From Labrys sp. KNU-23 (lineage in GTDB: Bacteria; Pseudomonadota; Alphaproteobacteria; Rhizobiales; Labraceae): a stretch of DNA of 64,000 nt. Location: contig NZ_CP043489.1 in assembly GCF_008330945.1 (NCBI RefSeq), positions 806,001-870,000 on the forward strand, read 5' to 3'. The position numbers and the translations under genes were made by a program. Shown one piece after another: positions 26,323 through 35,396 of this stretch. Each line of letters opens with the position of its first letter. The stretch's first letter is position 1. The notes below the pieces were generated by a model. That model was not told where the DNA came from. It did no database searches and worked only from the letters and a program-made list of their open reading frames with translations.

Positions 26323-26568
26323 CGGCGCGGGAGATCGCTGCACCGGCGAATAGGGACGGCAACGGCGGTTTCGATCCCGACCGAATCGGTGCGTGCAGCA
26401 CCTCTCTCTCCTCGCGAAGAGGAGGCCCTCCACTAAAGAGGTATCAGGATCGGCTTCCTGCCGGCGGCTAAACCTGCTAGATTTGCTCCAATCTATGCAT
26501 TTTAATGCAGATCAGCCTCGCCTTCACCTGCTGCGAGGCCTCGTGCGTCATTCGCGCGCCCCAGGCTA

Positions 26569-26600
26569 TCCGTCAAATTCGACACGTCATATTTGACGGA
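26569..26600. promoter_or_regulatory. Inverted repeat upstream of the small-RNA candidate
   Basis: Perfect arms TCCGTCAAAT (26569-26578) and ATTTGACGGA (26591-26600) with a 12-base spacer, ending 35 bases before the predicted 5' stem of the RNA candidate. It could be an operator, or the terminator of an earlier transcript, though no T-run follows. Confidence 0.4.
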
Positions 26601-26635
26601 GTGTGCTCCTAGCGCCGCCCGTCTAGATTGCTCTT

Positions 26636-26742
26636 GCGAACGGCGCAGCGATCTCCAAACAGATCCCCTCCATGCTGTGCTGTTCGCACCTTCGCTCGGT
26701 TCTCTCGATACCCTCCCAAGCCCGCGCAGCGGGCTTCTTTTT
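26636..26742 (+). ncRNA. Candidate trans-acting small RNA with anti-Shine-Dalgarno motifs
   Basis: About 107 bases that fold in a typical rhizobial sRNA layout. A 14-pair stem joins 26636-26649 (GCGAACGGCGCAGC) with 26674-26687 (GCTGTGCTGTTCGC), including two G-U pairs that form only in plus-strand RNA. Its 24-base loop carries CTCC and CCCCTCC. A linker follows with ACCCTCCCA just before a strong terminator. CUCCC-type motifs in loops and linkers pair with ribosome binding sites in Hyphomicrobiales sRNAs such as AbcR (alpha-r15). A possible -10 (CTAGAT at 26623-26628) lies at a suitable distance, but no good -35 is seen. No start codon with a ribosome binding site suggests a protein. Confidence 0.5.
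26718..26742 (+). terminator. Rho-independent terminator of the small-RNA candidate
   Basis: AAGCCCGC, loop GCA, GCGGGCTT, then CTTTTTG: an 8-bp perfect stem and a U-tract on the plus strand. From here to 27094 I see no gene. Confidence 0.85.
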
Positions 26743-27094
26743 GTGATCGGCAAGACGGACAGAAGTTTGGAATTTCAAAAGATATCAATTCGATAGGCTC
26801 CCTGGGAGCCAGCACGGTTTGGAAGATCATTGGCATTTTGAGGCCTGACAATGGCGCTCTCTCCCTCATCGTATCAGTTGATTCACCGGCAAAATCAGGA
26901 GCCGGATCGCGTACGTGAAGCTCAAGCGTTCGCCGAACCAGACCATCCGTCGAAACACGATGCCGGCGCCTTCTCTTTCCAGACCCGGGACCTGCCAGAC
27001 CGGTATTCCCACGATTGTCTTCCCTGGCTTGATGCCCCCACCGGCCGGCACATTGCTGGCCGGTTTCCTCCTCCGACTAAGAAAGTAGCCTGAC

Positions 27095-27466
27095 GTGGAA
27101 GCTCGCCTCGATCCTCTCACACTCGACAGAATGTTCCATGCGCTCGCCGATACCAGCCGTCGCACCATGGTCGATCGTCTTGCCCGCGGACCAGCCTCTG
27201 TCAGCGAACTCGCACTCCCCCTCTCGATGGGCATGCCTGCAGTGCTCAAGCATCTCGGCGTGCTTGAAGCCGGGGGTATCGTCGTCTCGGAAAAGGCCGG
27301 TCGCGTGCGGACCTATCGCATGACGCCCCATGCGCTCGCGCTGGCGGAAAGCTGGGTTGCTGAACGCATGGCCTTGCTCGACCATGCAGCCGACGACGCA
27401 CCGCTGCCGGTGAAACTGCCCGAGCGCGCTCCGGTGGCGCAGCTTCGCTCGGTCGAAGCCCGTTGA
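27095..27466 (+). CDS. ArsR/SdpR-family regulator
   Basis: 123 residues from a GTG. Winged helix: LDRMFHALADTSRRTMVDRLARGPASVSELALPL and GMPAVLKHLGVLEAGGIVVSEKAGRVRTYRM. No metal-binding Cys/His cluster of the arsenic or zinc sensors is present, so it belongs to the SdpR-like group, usually cotranscribed with an SRPBCC (AHSA1) gene. That partner is missing here: the next gene is a TetR regulator on the other strand. Its target is unknown. Confidence 0.8.
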   Translation: MEARLDPLTLDRMFHALADTSRRTMVDRLARGPASVSELALPLSMGMPAVLKHLGVLEAGGIVVSEKAGRVRTYRMTPHALALAESWVAERMALLDHAADDAPLPVKLPERAPVAQLRSVEAR

Positions 27467-27512
27467 TCTTCAACCTCTGCGAGGAGGATTGAAGTGACAG
27501 GGCCGGCGCCCT

Positions 27513-28088
27513 TCAGGCGCCCGCCCTGTCATGCCGCATTGCGGCCATGAGATGCTTGAGATCACGTTCGACCTGGTCGGTAATATTGCATTTAGGCTCG
27601 AAGCCCCACCACGCCAGCGAGCCCTGCCACTGCGTGGCCATCAGCAGGCCAAGCCCAGTCCGCTCCTCGTTCTGTTCAGCCAGGCAGACATCCAGGGCGC
27701 CGACAAGCACATCCCGCCAGCGCGCACCACGGGCCCGCAATAGAGGATCACGCAGGTCCTCTCGCAGGATCAGCAATCCTTCGGCATAGGACTCGATGCC
27801 GCCATACTCCCCGGAAAGGGCGACCAGCAGATCGATCGCGCCCTCCGGCGTGCGCGGTGCCTGTGCCGCCAACTGAGCGGTTTTCTGGTCCAGCCGATCC
27901 CAGGCATGCAACAAGGCCGCCTGCTTGAGCCGTGCCTTGCTGCCGAAGCGCTGCACCAAGGTGGCAGCCGCCAGACCACATGTCTGCGCCAACCCCGCAA
28001 ATGTCAGAGCCTCGGGCCCCCCGGCGTGCAGAAGCCGCAGGGCGGCTTCCAGCACGGTCTCGTCGGACAGCGTCTTGTGTCGAGGCAT
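27513..28088 (-). CDS. TetR-family transcriptional regulator
   Basis: 191 residues from the ATG at 28088 (MPRHKTLSDETVLEAAL); an ATG at 28100 adds four residues. DNA-binding HTH at about 20-50 (TFAGLAQTCGLAAATLVQRFGSKARLKQAALL). The ligand domain has no recognisable specificity. It is divergent from the SDR/EamA pair at 28178; the AT-rich gap contains TAACCGAACAATCATTTA, which resembles a TetR half-site arrangement, so it likely represses both sides. Confidence 0.85.
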   Translation of the reverse strand: MPRHKTLSDETVLEAALRLLHAGGPEALTFAGLAQTCGLAAATLVQRFGSKARLKQAALLHAWDRLDQKTAQLAAQAPRTPEGAIDLLVALSGEYGGIESYAEGLLILREDLRDPLLRARGARWRDVLVGALDVCLAEQNEERTGLGLLMATQWQGSLAWWGFEPKCNITDQVERDLKHLMAAMRHDRAGA

Positions 28089-28177
28089 CTTGACATCCAT
28101 TTATAACCGAACAATCATTTATATATCATTTCTTGCTTCGGACAAAAGTGCCCGACATCAAAAAGGGGGTCACGGCC

Positions 28178-29083
28178 ATGCTCGACGGGACGGTCGCACT
28201 GGTCGCCGGCGGCACGCGAGGCGCCGGCCGAGGCATTGCCATCGAACTGGGCGCCGCGGGCGCGACGGTTTACGTTACCGGACGCAGCACGCGCAGCCAG
28301 CGCTCGGAATATGACAGGCCGGAAACAATCGAGGAGACGGCGGAACTGATCAATGCGGCGGGCGGCAAAGGCATTGCCGTCCGCGTCGACCATCTCGTGC
28401 CCGACGAGGTGCGCGGCCTGGTGGAACGGATTCGAGCAGAACAAGGCTGCCTCGACATCCTGGTCAACGACATCTGGGGCGGCGAAAAACTGTTCGAATG
28501 GAACAAGGCCGTCTGGGAACACGATCTCGACAAGGGATTGCGCCTGCTGCGCCTGGGCATCGACACGCATCTGATCACCGCGCACCAGGCCCTGCCCCTG
28601 CTGATCGAGCGCCCCGGCGGCCTCCTCGTGGAGATGACGGACGGAACGGCAGAATACAATGCCGGTCACTATCGCCTCTCGCCCTTCTACGATCTGGTCA
28701 AGTCAGCCGTGATCCGTCTTGCCTGGGCGCATGCCAAGGACCTCGTCAAGCACGGCGCGACCTCGGTGGCGCTCACACCAGGTTGGCTGCGCTCGGAAAT
28801 GATGCTCGAGGCCTTCGGTGTCTCGGAAGAAAACTGGCGGGACGCCACGACAACGGTGCCACATTTCGTCATTTCGGAGACGCCGCGCTTTGTCGGCCGT
28901 GCCGTGGCGGCCCTCGCCGCCGATGCCGAAAAGAATCGCTGGAACGGGCAGTCTCTTTCGAGCGGACAGCTGGCGCGAATCTACGGTTTCACCGATCTTG
29001 ACGGCTCCCAGCCCGACGCTTGGCGCTACATTCCGGAAGTCGAGGAAGCCGGAAAGCCGGCCGACGCGACCGGTTATCGATAG
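28178..29083 (+). CDS. Short-chain dehydrogenase/reductase, DHRS1-like
   Basis: 301 residues from the ATG at 28178. NAD(P)-binding VALVAGGTRGAGRGIAIELG, then VTGRSTRSQRSEYDRPETIE (the long loop with Arg suggests NADP), LDILVNDIWGG in place of the usual NNAG, and a displaced active site. The segment EMTDGTAEYNAGHYRLSPFYDLVKSAV shows Tyr and Lys in YDLVK. The length and extra loop fit the DHRS1 group rather than classical 250-residue SDRs. Substrate unknown. Followed 8 bases later by an exporter gene and preceded by a divergent TetR gene. Confidence 0.85.
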   Translation: MLDGTVALVAGGTRGAGRGIAIELGAAGATVYVTGRSTRSQRSEYDRPETIEETAELINAAGGKGIAVRVDHLVPDEVRGLVERIRAEQGCLDILVNDIWGGEKLFEWNKAVWEHDLDKGLRLLRLGIDTHLITAHQALPLLIERPGGLLVEMTDGTAEYNAGHYRLSPFYDLVKSAVIRLAWAHAKDLVKHGATSVALTPGWLRSEMMLEAFGVSEENWRDATTTVPHFVISETPRFVGRAVAALAADAEKNRWNGQSLSSGQLARIYGFTDLDGSQPDAWRYIPEVEEAGKPADATGYR

Positions 29084-29091
29084 GTTCCTTC

Positions 29092-29964
29092 ATGGCCATG
29101 CCTGCCTCTGCCGAAACCACAGGATCCGTCCGCGGCATCCTGGCCATGATCATTGCGATGGTGAGCGTGCCGACCGTCGACGGCATCGCCAAATATCTGA
29201 GCGCCGATTACTCGCCCTTCTTCATCGGCTGGGCGCGCTATGCGGTAGCAGGCCTGGCGGTCCTGCCTCTCTCGGCCCTCCTCCATGGCCGGAAGATGTT
29301 CCCGGCCGAGCATCTCGCCTCCCATGCCGCACGCACCATCTTCCTGGTCGCCGCGATGACCCTGTATTTCCTCGCCATCGCCCGCATCCCGCTGGCGACG
29401 GCGCTCTGCGCTTATTTCGTCGGCCCCATCCTGGCGGTCGCACTTTCGGTCGTCGTGCTCAAGGAACGCATGACGCCCGTCAAGGGCACCAGCCTCGCTC
29501 TGGGTTTCGTCGGCTCGCTCATCATTCTCCAGCCCGGCAGCACCATCGAGCCCGGCATCCTGCTGGCTCTGGCCTCCGGCATCTGCTTTGCCTTCTACCT
29601 GATCGCCACCAGGCGGGCGGCCCAGCGGAGCGACCCCGTCAAGACGTTGGCTTTTCAGTGCTTCATCGGCGCCGTGCTGCTCACACCGCAGGCCGTCCTC
29701 TCCTGGTCTACCCCCGCCGTCGATCATCTCCTGCTCTTTGCCGGTCTCGGCCTGATCTCGGCGGTCTGCCACCTGCTCTCCATCATCGCCTTCCGGCTCG
29801 CCGATGCCTCGACCCTGGCGCCTCTCGTCTATGCCGAACTCGTCGGTGCCGCCATCGTCGGCTATTTCGCCTTCGGCGACGTACCCGACATGGTGACCCT
29901 GCTCGGCGCCGCCTTCATCATCGCGGCGGGACTCATCTTGTTGTTGCGTCGGACCGCAGCCTGA
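29092..29964 (+). CDS. EamA/DMT-family transporter
   Basis: 290 residues with about ten membrane spans in two EamA repeats: VDGIAKYLSADYSPFFIGWARYA in the first and a second beginning near GILLALASGICFAFYLIATR. Internal signature PLATALCAYFVGPILAVALSVVVLKERM. It probably exports metabolites or drugs. The start ATG at 29092 lies 8 bases after the SDR stop codon, implying one transcript under TetR control. Confidence 0.87.
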   Translation: MAMPASAETTGSVRGILAMIIAMVSVPTVDGIAKYLSADYSPFFIGWARYAVAGLAVLPLSALLHGRKMFPAEHLASHAARTIFLVAAMTLYFLAIARIPLATALCAYFVGPILAVALSVVVLKERMTPVKGTSLALGFVGSLIILQPGSTIEPGILLALASGICFAFYLIATRRAAQRSDPVKTLAFQCFIGAVLLTPQAVLSWSTPAVDHLLLFAGLGLISAVCHLLSIIAFRLADASTLAPLVYAELVGAAIVGYFAFGDVPDMVTLLGAAFIIAAGLILLLRRTAA

Positions 29965-30087
29965 ACCCGGGCTCCGAAGATCCTACCCCCCGCGAATGTC
30001 CAGGGTTGTCGCGCGCAGAACGAGCACGTTTACTCACGCCATTCCGAATCCCGGCACCAGCCGGGACGCCCATCAGGGGAAGTCCGC

Positions 30088-31683
30088 ATGAAGCCCGCAT
30101 TGAGACTATTCGCCCTTGTCCTCCCCCTCACAGCCAGCCTTTTGGGCGGGTCCGCCTACCCTGCCCTGGCCGAGACGGTGCTGCACAAGGGCAATGGTGC
30201 CGAAGCCCAGACCCTCGATCCAACCCACAGCTCGATCATTGCCGAGCAGTTCATTCTCAAGGACCTGTTCGAGGGGCTCACCGTTTTCGACGCTGCCGGC
30301 AAGATCACGGCGGGGGCGGCCGAAAGCTGGACGATCTCCCCCGACGGTCTCGCCTACACCTTCAAACTGCGCCCCAACGCCAAATGGTCCAATGGCGATC
30401 CGGTCACCGCCGCTGACTTCGTCTTCAGTTTCCGCCGGCTCGAGGATCCCAAGGAAGCCGCCAGCTTCGCCAACCTGTTCTATCCGATCAAGAATGCCGA
30501 AGCCGTGAACAGCGGCAAGGCCGGCGTCGATACGCTCGGCGTCAAGGCCCTCGACGACAGGACACTGGAGATCACGCTGGAACGGCCGACGCCCTATCTC
30601 CTGCAGCTCCTCGCCAACCAAGCCGCCCTGCCGGTGCATCAGGCCTCGGTCGAAAAGCTCAAGGCCGATTTCGTCAAGCCCGGCAATCTGATTTCCAACG
30701 GCGCCTATACCCTGACCGAGAACCTTGCCAATGATCACGTCACGCTGGTGAAGAACCCGCATTACTGGGATGCCGCCAATGTCCGCATCGACAAGGTGAT
30801 CTCCTATCCGATCGATGACCAGACCGCCGCCCAGCGGCGCTTCCTTGCCGGCGAGCTCGACATGACCTTCGAGTTCGCGGCCGACCAGCTCAAATTTCTC
30901 AAGGAGAAGCTGGGTGATCAGGTGCATGTCTCGCCGAACCTGACCAATGAATATTATGCCTTCGACACCCGCACCCCGCCCTTCGACGATGCCAGGGTCC
31001 GGCGCGCCCTGTCGATGGCGGTCGATCGCGATTTCCTGGCCGAAAAAATCTTCTCGGGAACACGCGTCGGCAGCTACAGCTTCGTTCCCTCCGGCCTGCC
31101 GGGCTATAATCCTGCCAAGCCGGACTTTGCGGACAGGCCCCAGCTCGATCGCGAGGACGCCGCCAAGGAGTTGCTCAAGCAGGCCGGTTTCGGCGAAGGC
31201 GGCAAGCCGCTGAAGCTCACCATACGCTTCGGCACCAATGACAATAATCGCCGGATCGCCACCGCTGTGGCGGATATGTGGAAAGCGCTCGGCGTGGAGG
31301 TCTCCCTGCTCAATTCGGACAGCAAGTCCCACTACGCCTTCCTGCGCGACGGCGGCACCTTCGAGGTGGCGCGCGCAGCCTGGGTGGCAGACTATGCCGA
31401 CGCCGAAAACTTCCTGGCGCTACCGACAACGGCCAGCAAGGCGTTCAACTATTCCCATTTCGCCAGTCCGGACTATGACGCGCTGGTCGCCAAATCCTAT
31501 ACCGAAACTGATCCAGCCAAGCGTTTGAAGATTCTGGAGGATGCCGAGGCGCTGCTGGCGCGCGACCAGCCCGTCGTGCCGCTGCTCTCCAATGCCGATC
31601 TCTGGTTGGTCTCAAGCAAGGTGAAGGGATGGCAGGACAACGCCGCCAACGAGCATTTGACGCGGTTTCTCAGCAAGGAGTAA
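30088..31683 (+). CDS. Oligopeptide ABC transporter substrate-binding protein (OppA/MppA-like)
   Basis: 531 residues, family 5 binding protein. Signal peptide 1-29 (ending YPALAE). Features: EAQTLDPTHSSIIAEQFILKDLFEGL, AESWTISPDGLAYTFKLRP, AKWSNGDPVTAADFVFSFRR, and RRALSMAVDRDFLAEKIF. It would bind oligopeptides or murein peptides in the periplasm. No permease or ATPase gene lies beside it, so it must use a transporter encoded elsewhere or be a second receptor. The convergent soxG gene ends 139 bases downstream. Confidence 0.9.
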   Translation: MKPALRLFALVLPLTASLLGGSAYPALAETVLHKGNGAEAQTLDPTHSSIIAEQFILKDLFEGLTVFDAAGKITAGAAESWTISPDGLAYTFKLRPNAKWSNGDPVTAADFVFSFRRLEDPKEAASFANLFYPIKNAEAVNSGKAGVDTLGVKALDDRTLEITLERPTPYLLQLLANQAALPVHQASVEKLKADFVKPGNLISNGAYTLTENLANDHVTLVKNPHYWDAANVRIDKVISYPIDDQTAAQRRFLAGELDMTFEFAADQLKFLKEKLGDQVHVSPNLTNEYYAFDTRTPPFDDARVRRALSMAVDRDFLAEKIFSGTRVGSYSFVPSGLPGYNPAKPDFADRPQLDREDAAKELLKQAGFGEGGKPLKLTIRFGTNDNNRRIATAVADMWKALGVEVSLLNSDSKSHYAFLRDGGTFEVARAAWVADYADAENFLALPTTASKAFNYSHFASPDYDALVAKSYTETDPAKRLKILEDAEALLARDQPVVPLLSNADLWLVSSKVKGWQDNAANEHLTRFLSKE

Positions 31684-31798
31684 TCGGAGGGCCGGTCTTC
31701 GAACCCGCCGCTTTCAGAGTGTTGGGTCTGAAGTCGAGATGGGGCGGAGCACCCCCCCATCCCGACCATTTCCCTGCTTGTTCGAAACTCCTTGAAGA

Positions 31799-31820
31799 GG
31801 GCTGGTCCAAAGACCAGCCC
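31799..31820. terminator. Hairpin between convergent oppA-like and soxG genes
   Basis: GGGCTGGTC, loop CAAA, GACCAGCCC: perfect 9-bp stem located between two convergent genes, immediately beyond the soxG stop codon. No T-run on either side, so its termination strength is uncertain. Confidence 0.5.
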
Positions 31821-31822
31821 CC

Positions 31823-32422
31823 TCATACAGCCAGGCCGAATTCGGCGGCACTGTCTCCAAGCCAGTGCCAGAAACTGCCGGCCATGCTGCGGAACAGGGC
31901 GATCTCATAGGTCGGCGCCTCGTCGAGCTGCCACAGCGTCACGCCGATATGCGAGCAGGCGGTGACCGCAGCATCACCCGGGCCGAACGCGCGCGGATGC
32001 AGGTCGATGTCGAGGCCCTTGGCAAACATGTCGCGAACGCGCGGGCCTGAGACCCGCAGCACGGCATAGCCGGAGGTCTGGTCGGTCACCGACGCCAGCG
32101 TGCCGACAGCCTCGATCAGGTCCGTGACAAGCAAATTACTCTCGCCCGCCTCGCGGGTGACCAGCCAGGCCGACGGCCCGGTGCCCAGAGCGGCGAGCGT
32201 GCCCGCCACGACCCGCTTGGGCCCATTCGGCAACCTGAGGCCATAGGCGGCTTGCATGCGGGCCGCCAGGGCACCCTCCTGGCCCTTGCGCGCAGCCAGG
32301 GTGACGATTTCCAAGCCCGAGCGATCCTGCACGGTGACACCTGCACCCGTTCCCACCGGCTTCAGCAAGCCGGCAAAGGCGCTCCGGGCCTCCAAACGCC
32401 CGGCACTGATGGCGTCAAACAT
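31823..32422 (-). CDS. soxG: Sarcosine oxidase gamma subunit
   Basis: 199 residues from the ATG at 32422, overlapping soxA by 8 bases; a longer in-frame start inside soxA is rejected. SoxG features: GAGVTVQDRSGLEIVTLAARKGQ, SAWLVTREAGESNLLVTDLIEAVG, GYAVLRVSGPRVRDMFAKGL DIDLHP-type block and HIGVTLWQLD near the end. It is the structural subunit of heterotetrameric sarcosine oxidase, related to the folate-binding T-protein fold. Last gene of the soxBDAG operon. Confidence 0.9.
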   Translation of the reverse strand: MFDAISAGRLEARSAFAGLLKPVGTGAGVTVQDRSGLEIVTLAARKGQEGALAARMQAAYGLRLPNGPKRVVAGTLAALGTGPSAWLVTREAGESNLLVTDLIEAVGTLASVTDQTSGYAVLRVSGPRVRDMFAKGLDIDLHPRAFGPGDAAVTACSHIGVTLWQLDEAPTYEIALFRSMAGSFWHWLGDSAAEFGLAV

Positions 32423-35396
32423 GGAGACGGCTCCCTTCAGGATCAAAGAAGATGGGCGAGATGACTTCGACCTCGATATCGCCATTGCGCACCGGGTCAT
32501 AGGCCCGGATTACCTCGCCATGACGGGACGGGCCATTGGCAAGAAGACCAAGGCCGATCCAGCTTTCCAGCATGGGCGAATAGACTACGGAAGTCGCAAA
32601 GCCCTCGTCATTGGCGGCGACGGACGCGGCTCCCTTCTTGAGGAAATGCGAACCGGCCCGCAAACGATCGGCCGGATTGACCGGCTTGACGCCGACGAGG
32701 CCGGGACGCTCGGGCGCGACCAGAGCCGGACGCTGGGCCAGGACGCGGCCGATATAGTCCTTCTTGGTCGACATCATCTTGCCGAGGCCAAGATCACGGG
32801 CCGTGGTCTGGCCGTTGAGCTCGTTGCCGGCGACATGGCCTTTTTCCACGCGCATGACGCCAAGGGCCTCGGTGCCATAGGCGCAGCCACCCATCTCCTC
32901 GGCCAAGGCCATCAGCGCCTTGAGAAGTGCGAGGCCGTAATGGGCGGGCACTGCGATCTCAAAGGCGAGTTCGCCCGAGAAGGAGAGGCGGTAGAGCCGC
33001 GAGCCGACATTGCCGAGCTGCAGCGTGGCACATCCCATATAGGGGAAGGCCTCGTTCGACAGATCGGCGCTGGAGCCGTAGAGCTTCTGCAGCAATTCCC
33101 GCGCCTTCGGCCCGGCCACGGCATATTGCGACCATTGCTCGGTGATCGAAGAGAGCGAGACGTCGAGTTCGGGCCAGAGCGTCTGGCGGCAGAATTCGAG
33201 ATGCTGCATCACCTTCACGGCATTCGCCGTGGTGGTCGAGATCACATAGTGATCGGGCGCAAAGCGGGCCGCCGTGCCGTCATCCATGACGAAACCGTCT
33301 TCGCGCAGCATCAGGCCGTAGCGGCATTTGCCGACAGCAACCGTCGAGAAGGTATTGATGTATACGCGGTCGAGGAACGCGCCGGCATCGGCCCCCTTGA
33401 TGTCGATCTTGCCAAGGGTCGAGACATCACACACGCCGACGATCGAACGGGTGGTCTTGACCTCCCGGCAGACGCTTTCCAGCCAGTCCTTCTCCCCAGA
33501 GCGCGAGAACCATTGCGGGCGCAGCCATTGGCCGGCCTCCACCATGGTGGCGCCGTTTGCCATCGCCCATTCATGGCCCGCCGTGAGGCGTGTCGCCTTG
33601 AAATGCTTGTCGCGATGCGGGCCTGCCAGGGCACCGATCGCCACCGGGAAATGCGGCGGACGCGAAACCGTGGTGCCGACCTCCGTCATCGAACGGCCGA
33701 GCAGGCCCGCCATCATGGCATGGCCCGAGATATTCGAGGTCTTGCCCTGGTCCGTCGCCATGCCCAGCGTGGTGTAGCGCTTGAGATGTTCGACGGAGCG
33801 GAAGCCTTCGCGATGGGCGATCTCGATGTCCTTGGCCGTGACGTCGTTCTGCTGGTCGACGAAGGCCTTGCTCTTCGTCTCGGCGACATGCCAGAGCGGC
33901 TTGAGGCCCGTGGGCTCGTCATCACAGGCCGGAATCGGAGCCTGCCCGGCGGAGAAACCGCAATCGCCGGCTGCGGCTCGGCCCGCTTGCGCACCCGCCC
34001 GCAGACAGGCGCCCAGGGAAAAGTCGCCATTGGCGGCACCAACCACCGTCATGCCGTCGGGCAGATCGCCCGGCACGAAAGCCGCAAGCTCATCCGACCA
34101 GCGCGGCCGGGCGCCCTTATGCGTGGTGAGTGCGACTTGCGGGTTCCACCCCCCGGACACGGCCAGGAAATCGGCGGGAATGGTCTCGCGCTTGCGTCCG
34201 GCGATCACCTCGACCGACTTGATGCCCTGGGCGCCGCCCTTGGCATCGGTCACGCTCGCCCCGAGCAGGGTGCGCGTTCCCGCCTTGCCGGCCCAGCCGG
34301 ACACCGCCGGATCGACCTGCGGGCGTGGATCAACGACAGCTGCCACGGTTACACCGGCAGCCACGAGATCGGCCGCCGTACGCCAGCCATCGTCACTGGT
34401 GGTGAACACCACGGCCTGGCGGCCCGGCGCCACACCGTAGCGGTTGAGGTAGCTGCGCGCTGCCGATGCAAGCATCACGCCCGGCCGGTCATTGCCGCCG
34501 AAGACGATGGGACGTTCGATGGCACCCATGGCGTTGATGCAGCGCTTGGCCATGATGTGCCAGAGGCGCTGGCGCGGCTGGTGGGCAGCCGGTACGGGCA
34601 GGTGATCCGACACCCGCTCCAGAGCGCCATAGGTACCGGTGTCATAGACACCGAACACCTGGGTCCGGCGCATGATGCGCACCTCGGGCATGGCAGCCAG
34701 TTCCGCCTCGATATCGGTGGCGAAGGCAGCGGCCGGCTTACCGCCAACCTCGTGCCGCTCGGCCAACAGCCGCCCGCCGAGCCGGAAATCATCGTCGCAC
34801 AGGATCACGCGGGCGCCGGCCCGACCGGCTTCCAGGGCTGCCATCAGGCCAGCCGGCCCGGCGCCGATCACCAGCACGTCGCAGAAGGCGGCAGCTTTCT
34901 CATAGATGTCGGGATCCGGCAATTGGCTGGCGCTGCCAAGACCCGCGGCGCGGCGGATCATCGGCTCGTAGAGCTTTTCCCACAGGGCTGCCGGCCACAT
35001 GAAGGTCTTGTAGTAGAAACCGCCGACGAAGATGGGCCCCGCGAGCTGATTGACCGACAAGAGGTCGAATTTCAGCGAGGGCCAGCGGTTCTGGCTGGCG
35101 GCTTCCAGGCCATCGAACAGCTCGACCGTCGTCGCCTTGGTGTTGGGCTCGCGGCGAGCACCGCTGCGCAGTTCCACCAGCGCGTTCGGCTCCTCCGGCC
35201 CAGCCGTGAAGATGCCACGTGGACGGTGATATTTGAACGAGCGCCCGACCAGGCGGATGCCATTGGCAAGCAGCGCCGAGGCCAGCGTGTCGCCACCCAG
35301 CCCCTCATAGCTGTTGCCATCGAAGCGGAACCGCACCGTATTGTTACGATCGACCAGGCCTGCGGAGGGCAGACGGAAGGAAACGGCCTCGCTCAT
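32415..35396 (-). CDS. soxA: Sarcosine oxidase alpha subunit
   Basis: 993 residues. N-terminal ferredoxin-like domain (about 18-90, FRFDGNSYEGLGGDTLASAL, without the Cys set of true 2Fe-2S proteins), an NAD(H)-binding flavoprotein domain with VLVIGAGPAGLMAALEAGRA near 172-192, and a C-terminal GcvT-like folate domain from about 600 on. The subunit passes the methyl group of sarcosine to tetrahydrofolate, giving 5,10-methylene-THF. Its start overlaps soxD by 4 bases. Length and order are normal for the family. Confidence 0.96.
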   Translation of the reverse strand: MSEAVSFRLPSAGLVDRNNTVRFRFDGNSYEGLGGDTLASALLANGIRLVGRSFKYHRPRGIFTAGPEEPNALVELRSGARREPNTKATTVELFDGLEAASQNRWPSLKFDLLSVNQLAGPIFVGGFYYKTFMWPAALWEKLYEPMIRRAAGLGSASQLPDPDIYEKAAAFCDVLVIGAGPAGLMAALEAGRAGARVILCDDDFRLGGRLLAERHEVGGKPAAAFATDIEAELAAMPEVRIMRRTQVFGVYDTGTYGALERVSDHLPVPAAHQPRQRLWHIMAKRCINAMGAIERPIVFGGNDRPGVMLASAARSYLNRYGVAPGRQAVVFTTSDDGWRTAADLVAAGVTVAAVVDPRPQVDPAVSGWAGKAGTRTLLGASVTDAKGGAQGIKSVEVIAGRKRETIPADFLAVSGGWNPQVALTTHKGARPRWSDELAAFVPGDLPDGMTVVGAANGDFSLGACLRAGAQAGRAAAGDCGFSAGQAPIPACDDEPTGLKPLWHVAETKSKAFVDQQNDVTAKDIEIAHREGFRSVEHLKRYTTLGMATDQGKTSNISGHAMMAGLLGRSMTEVGTTVSRPPHFPVAIGALAGPHRDKHFKATRLTAGHEWAMANGATMVEAGQWLRPQWFSRSGEKDWLESVCREVKTTRSIVGVCDVSTLGKIDIKGADAGAFLDRVYINTFSTVAVGKCRYGLMLREDGFVMDDGTAARFAPDHYVISTTTANAVKVMQHLEFCRQTLWPELDVSLSSITEQWSQYAVAGPKARELLQKLYGSSADLSNEAFPYMGCATLQLGNVGSRLYRLSFSGELAFEIAVPAHYGLALLKALMALAEEMGGCAYGTEALGVMRVEKGHVAGNELNGQTTARDLGLGKMMSTKKDYIGRVLAQRPALVAPERPGLVGVKPVNPADRLRAGSHFLKKGAASVAANDEGFATSVVYSPMLESWIGLGLLANGPSRHGEVIRAYDPVRNGDIEVEVISPIFFDPEGSRLHV

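Noticed and set aside
26866..27249. Minus-strand frame with a hydrophobic C-terminal segment
   Set aside because: Overlaps the ArsR gene in antisense, has no ribosome binding site, and matches no family.
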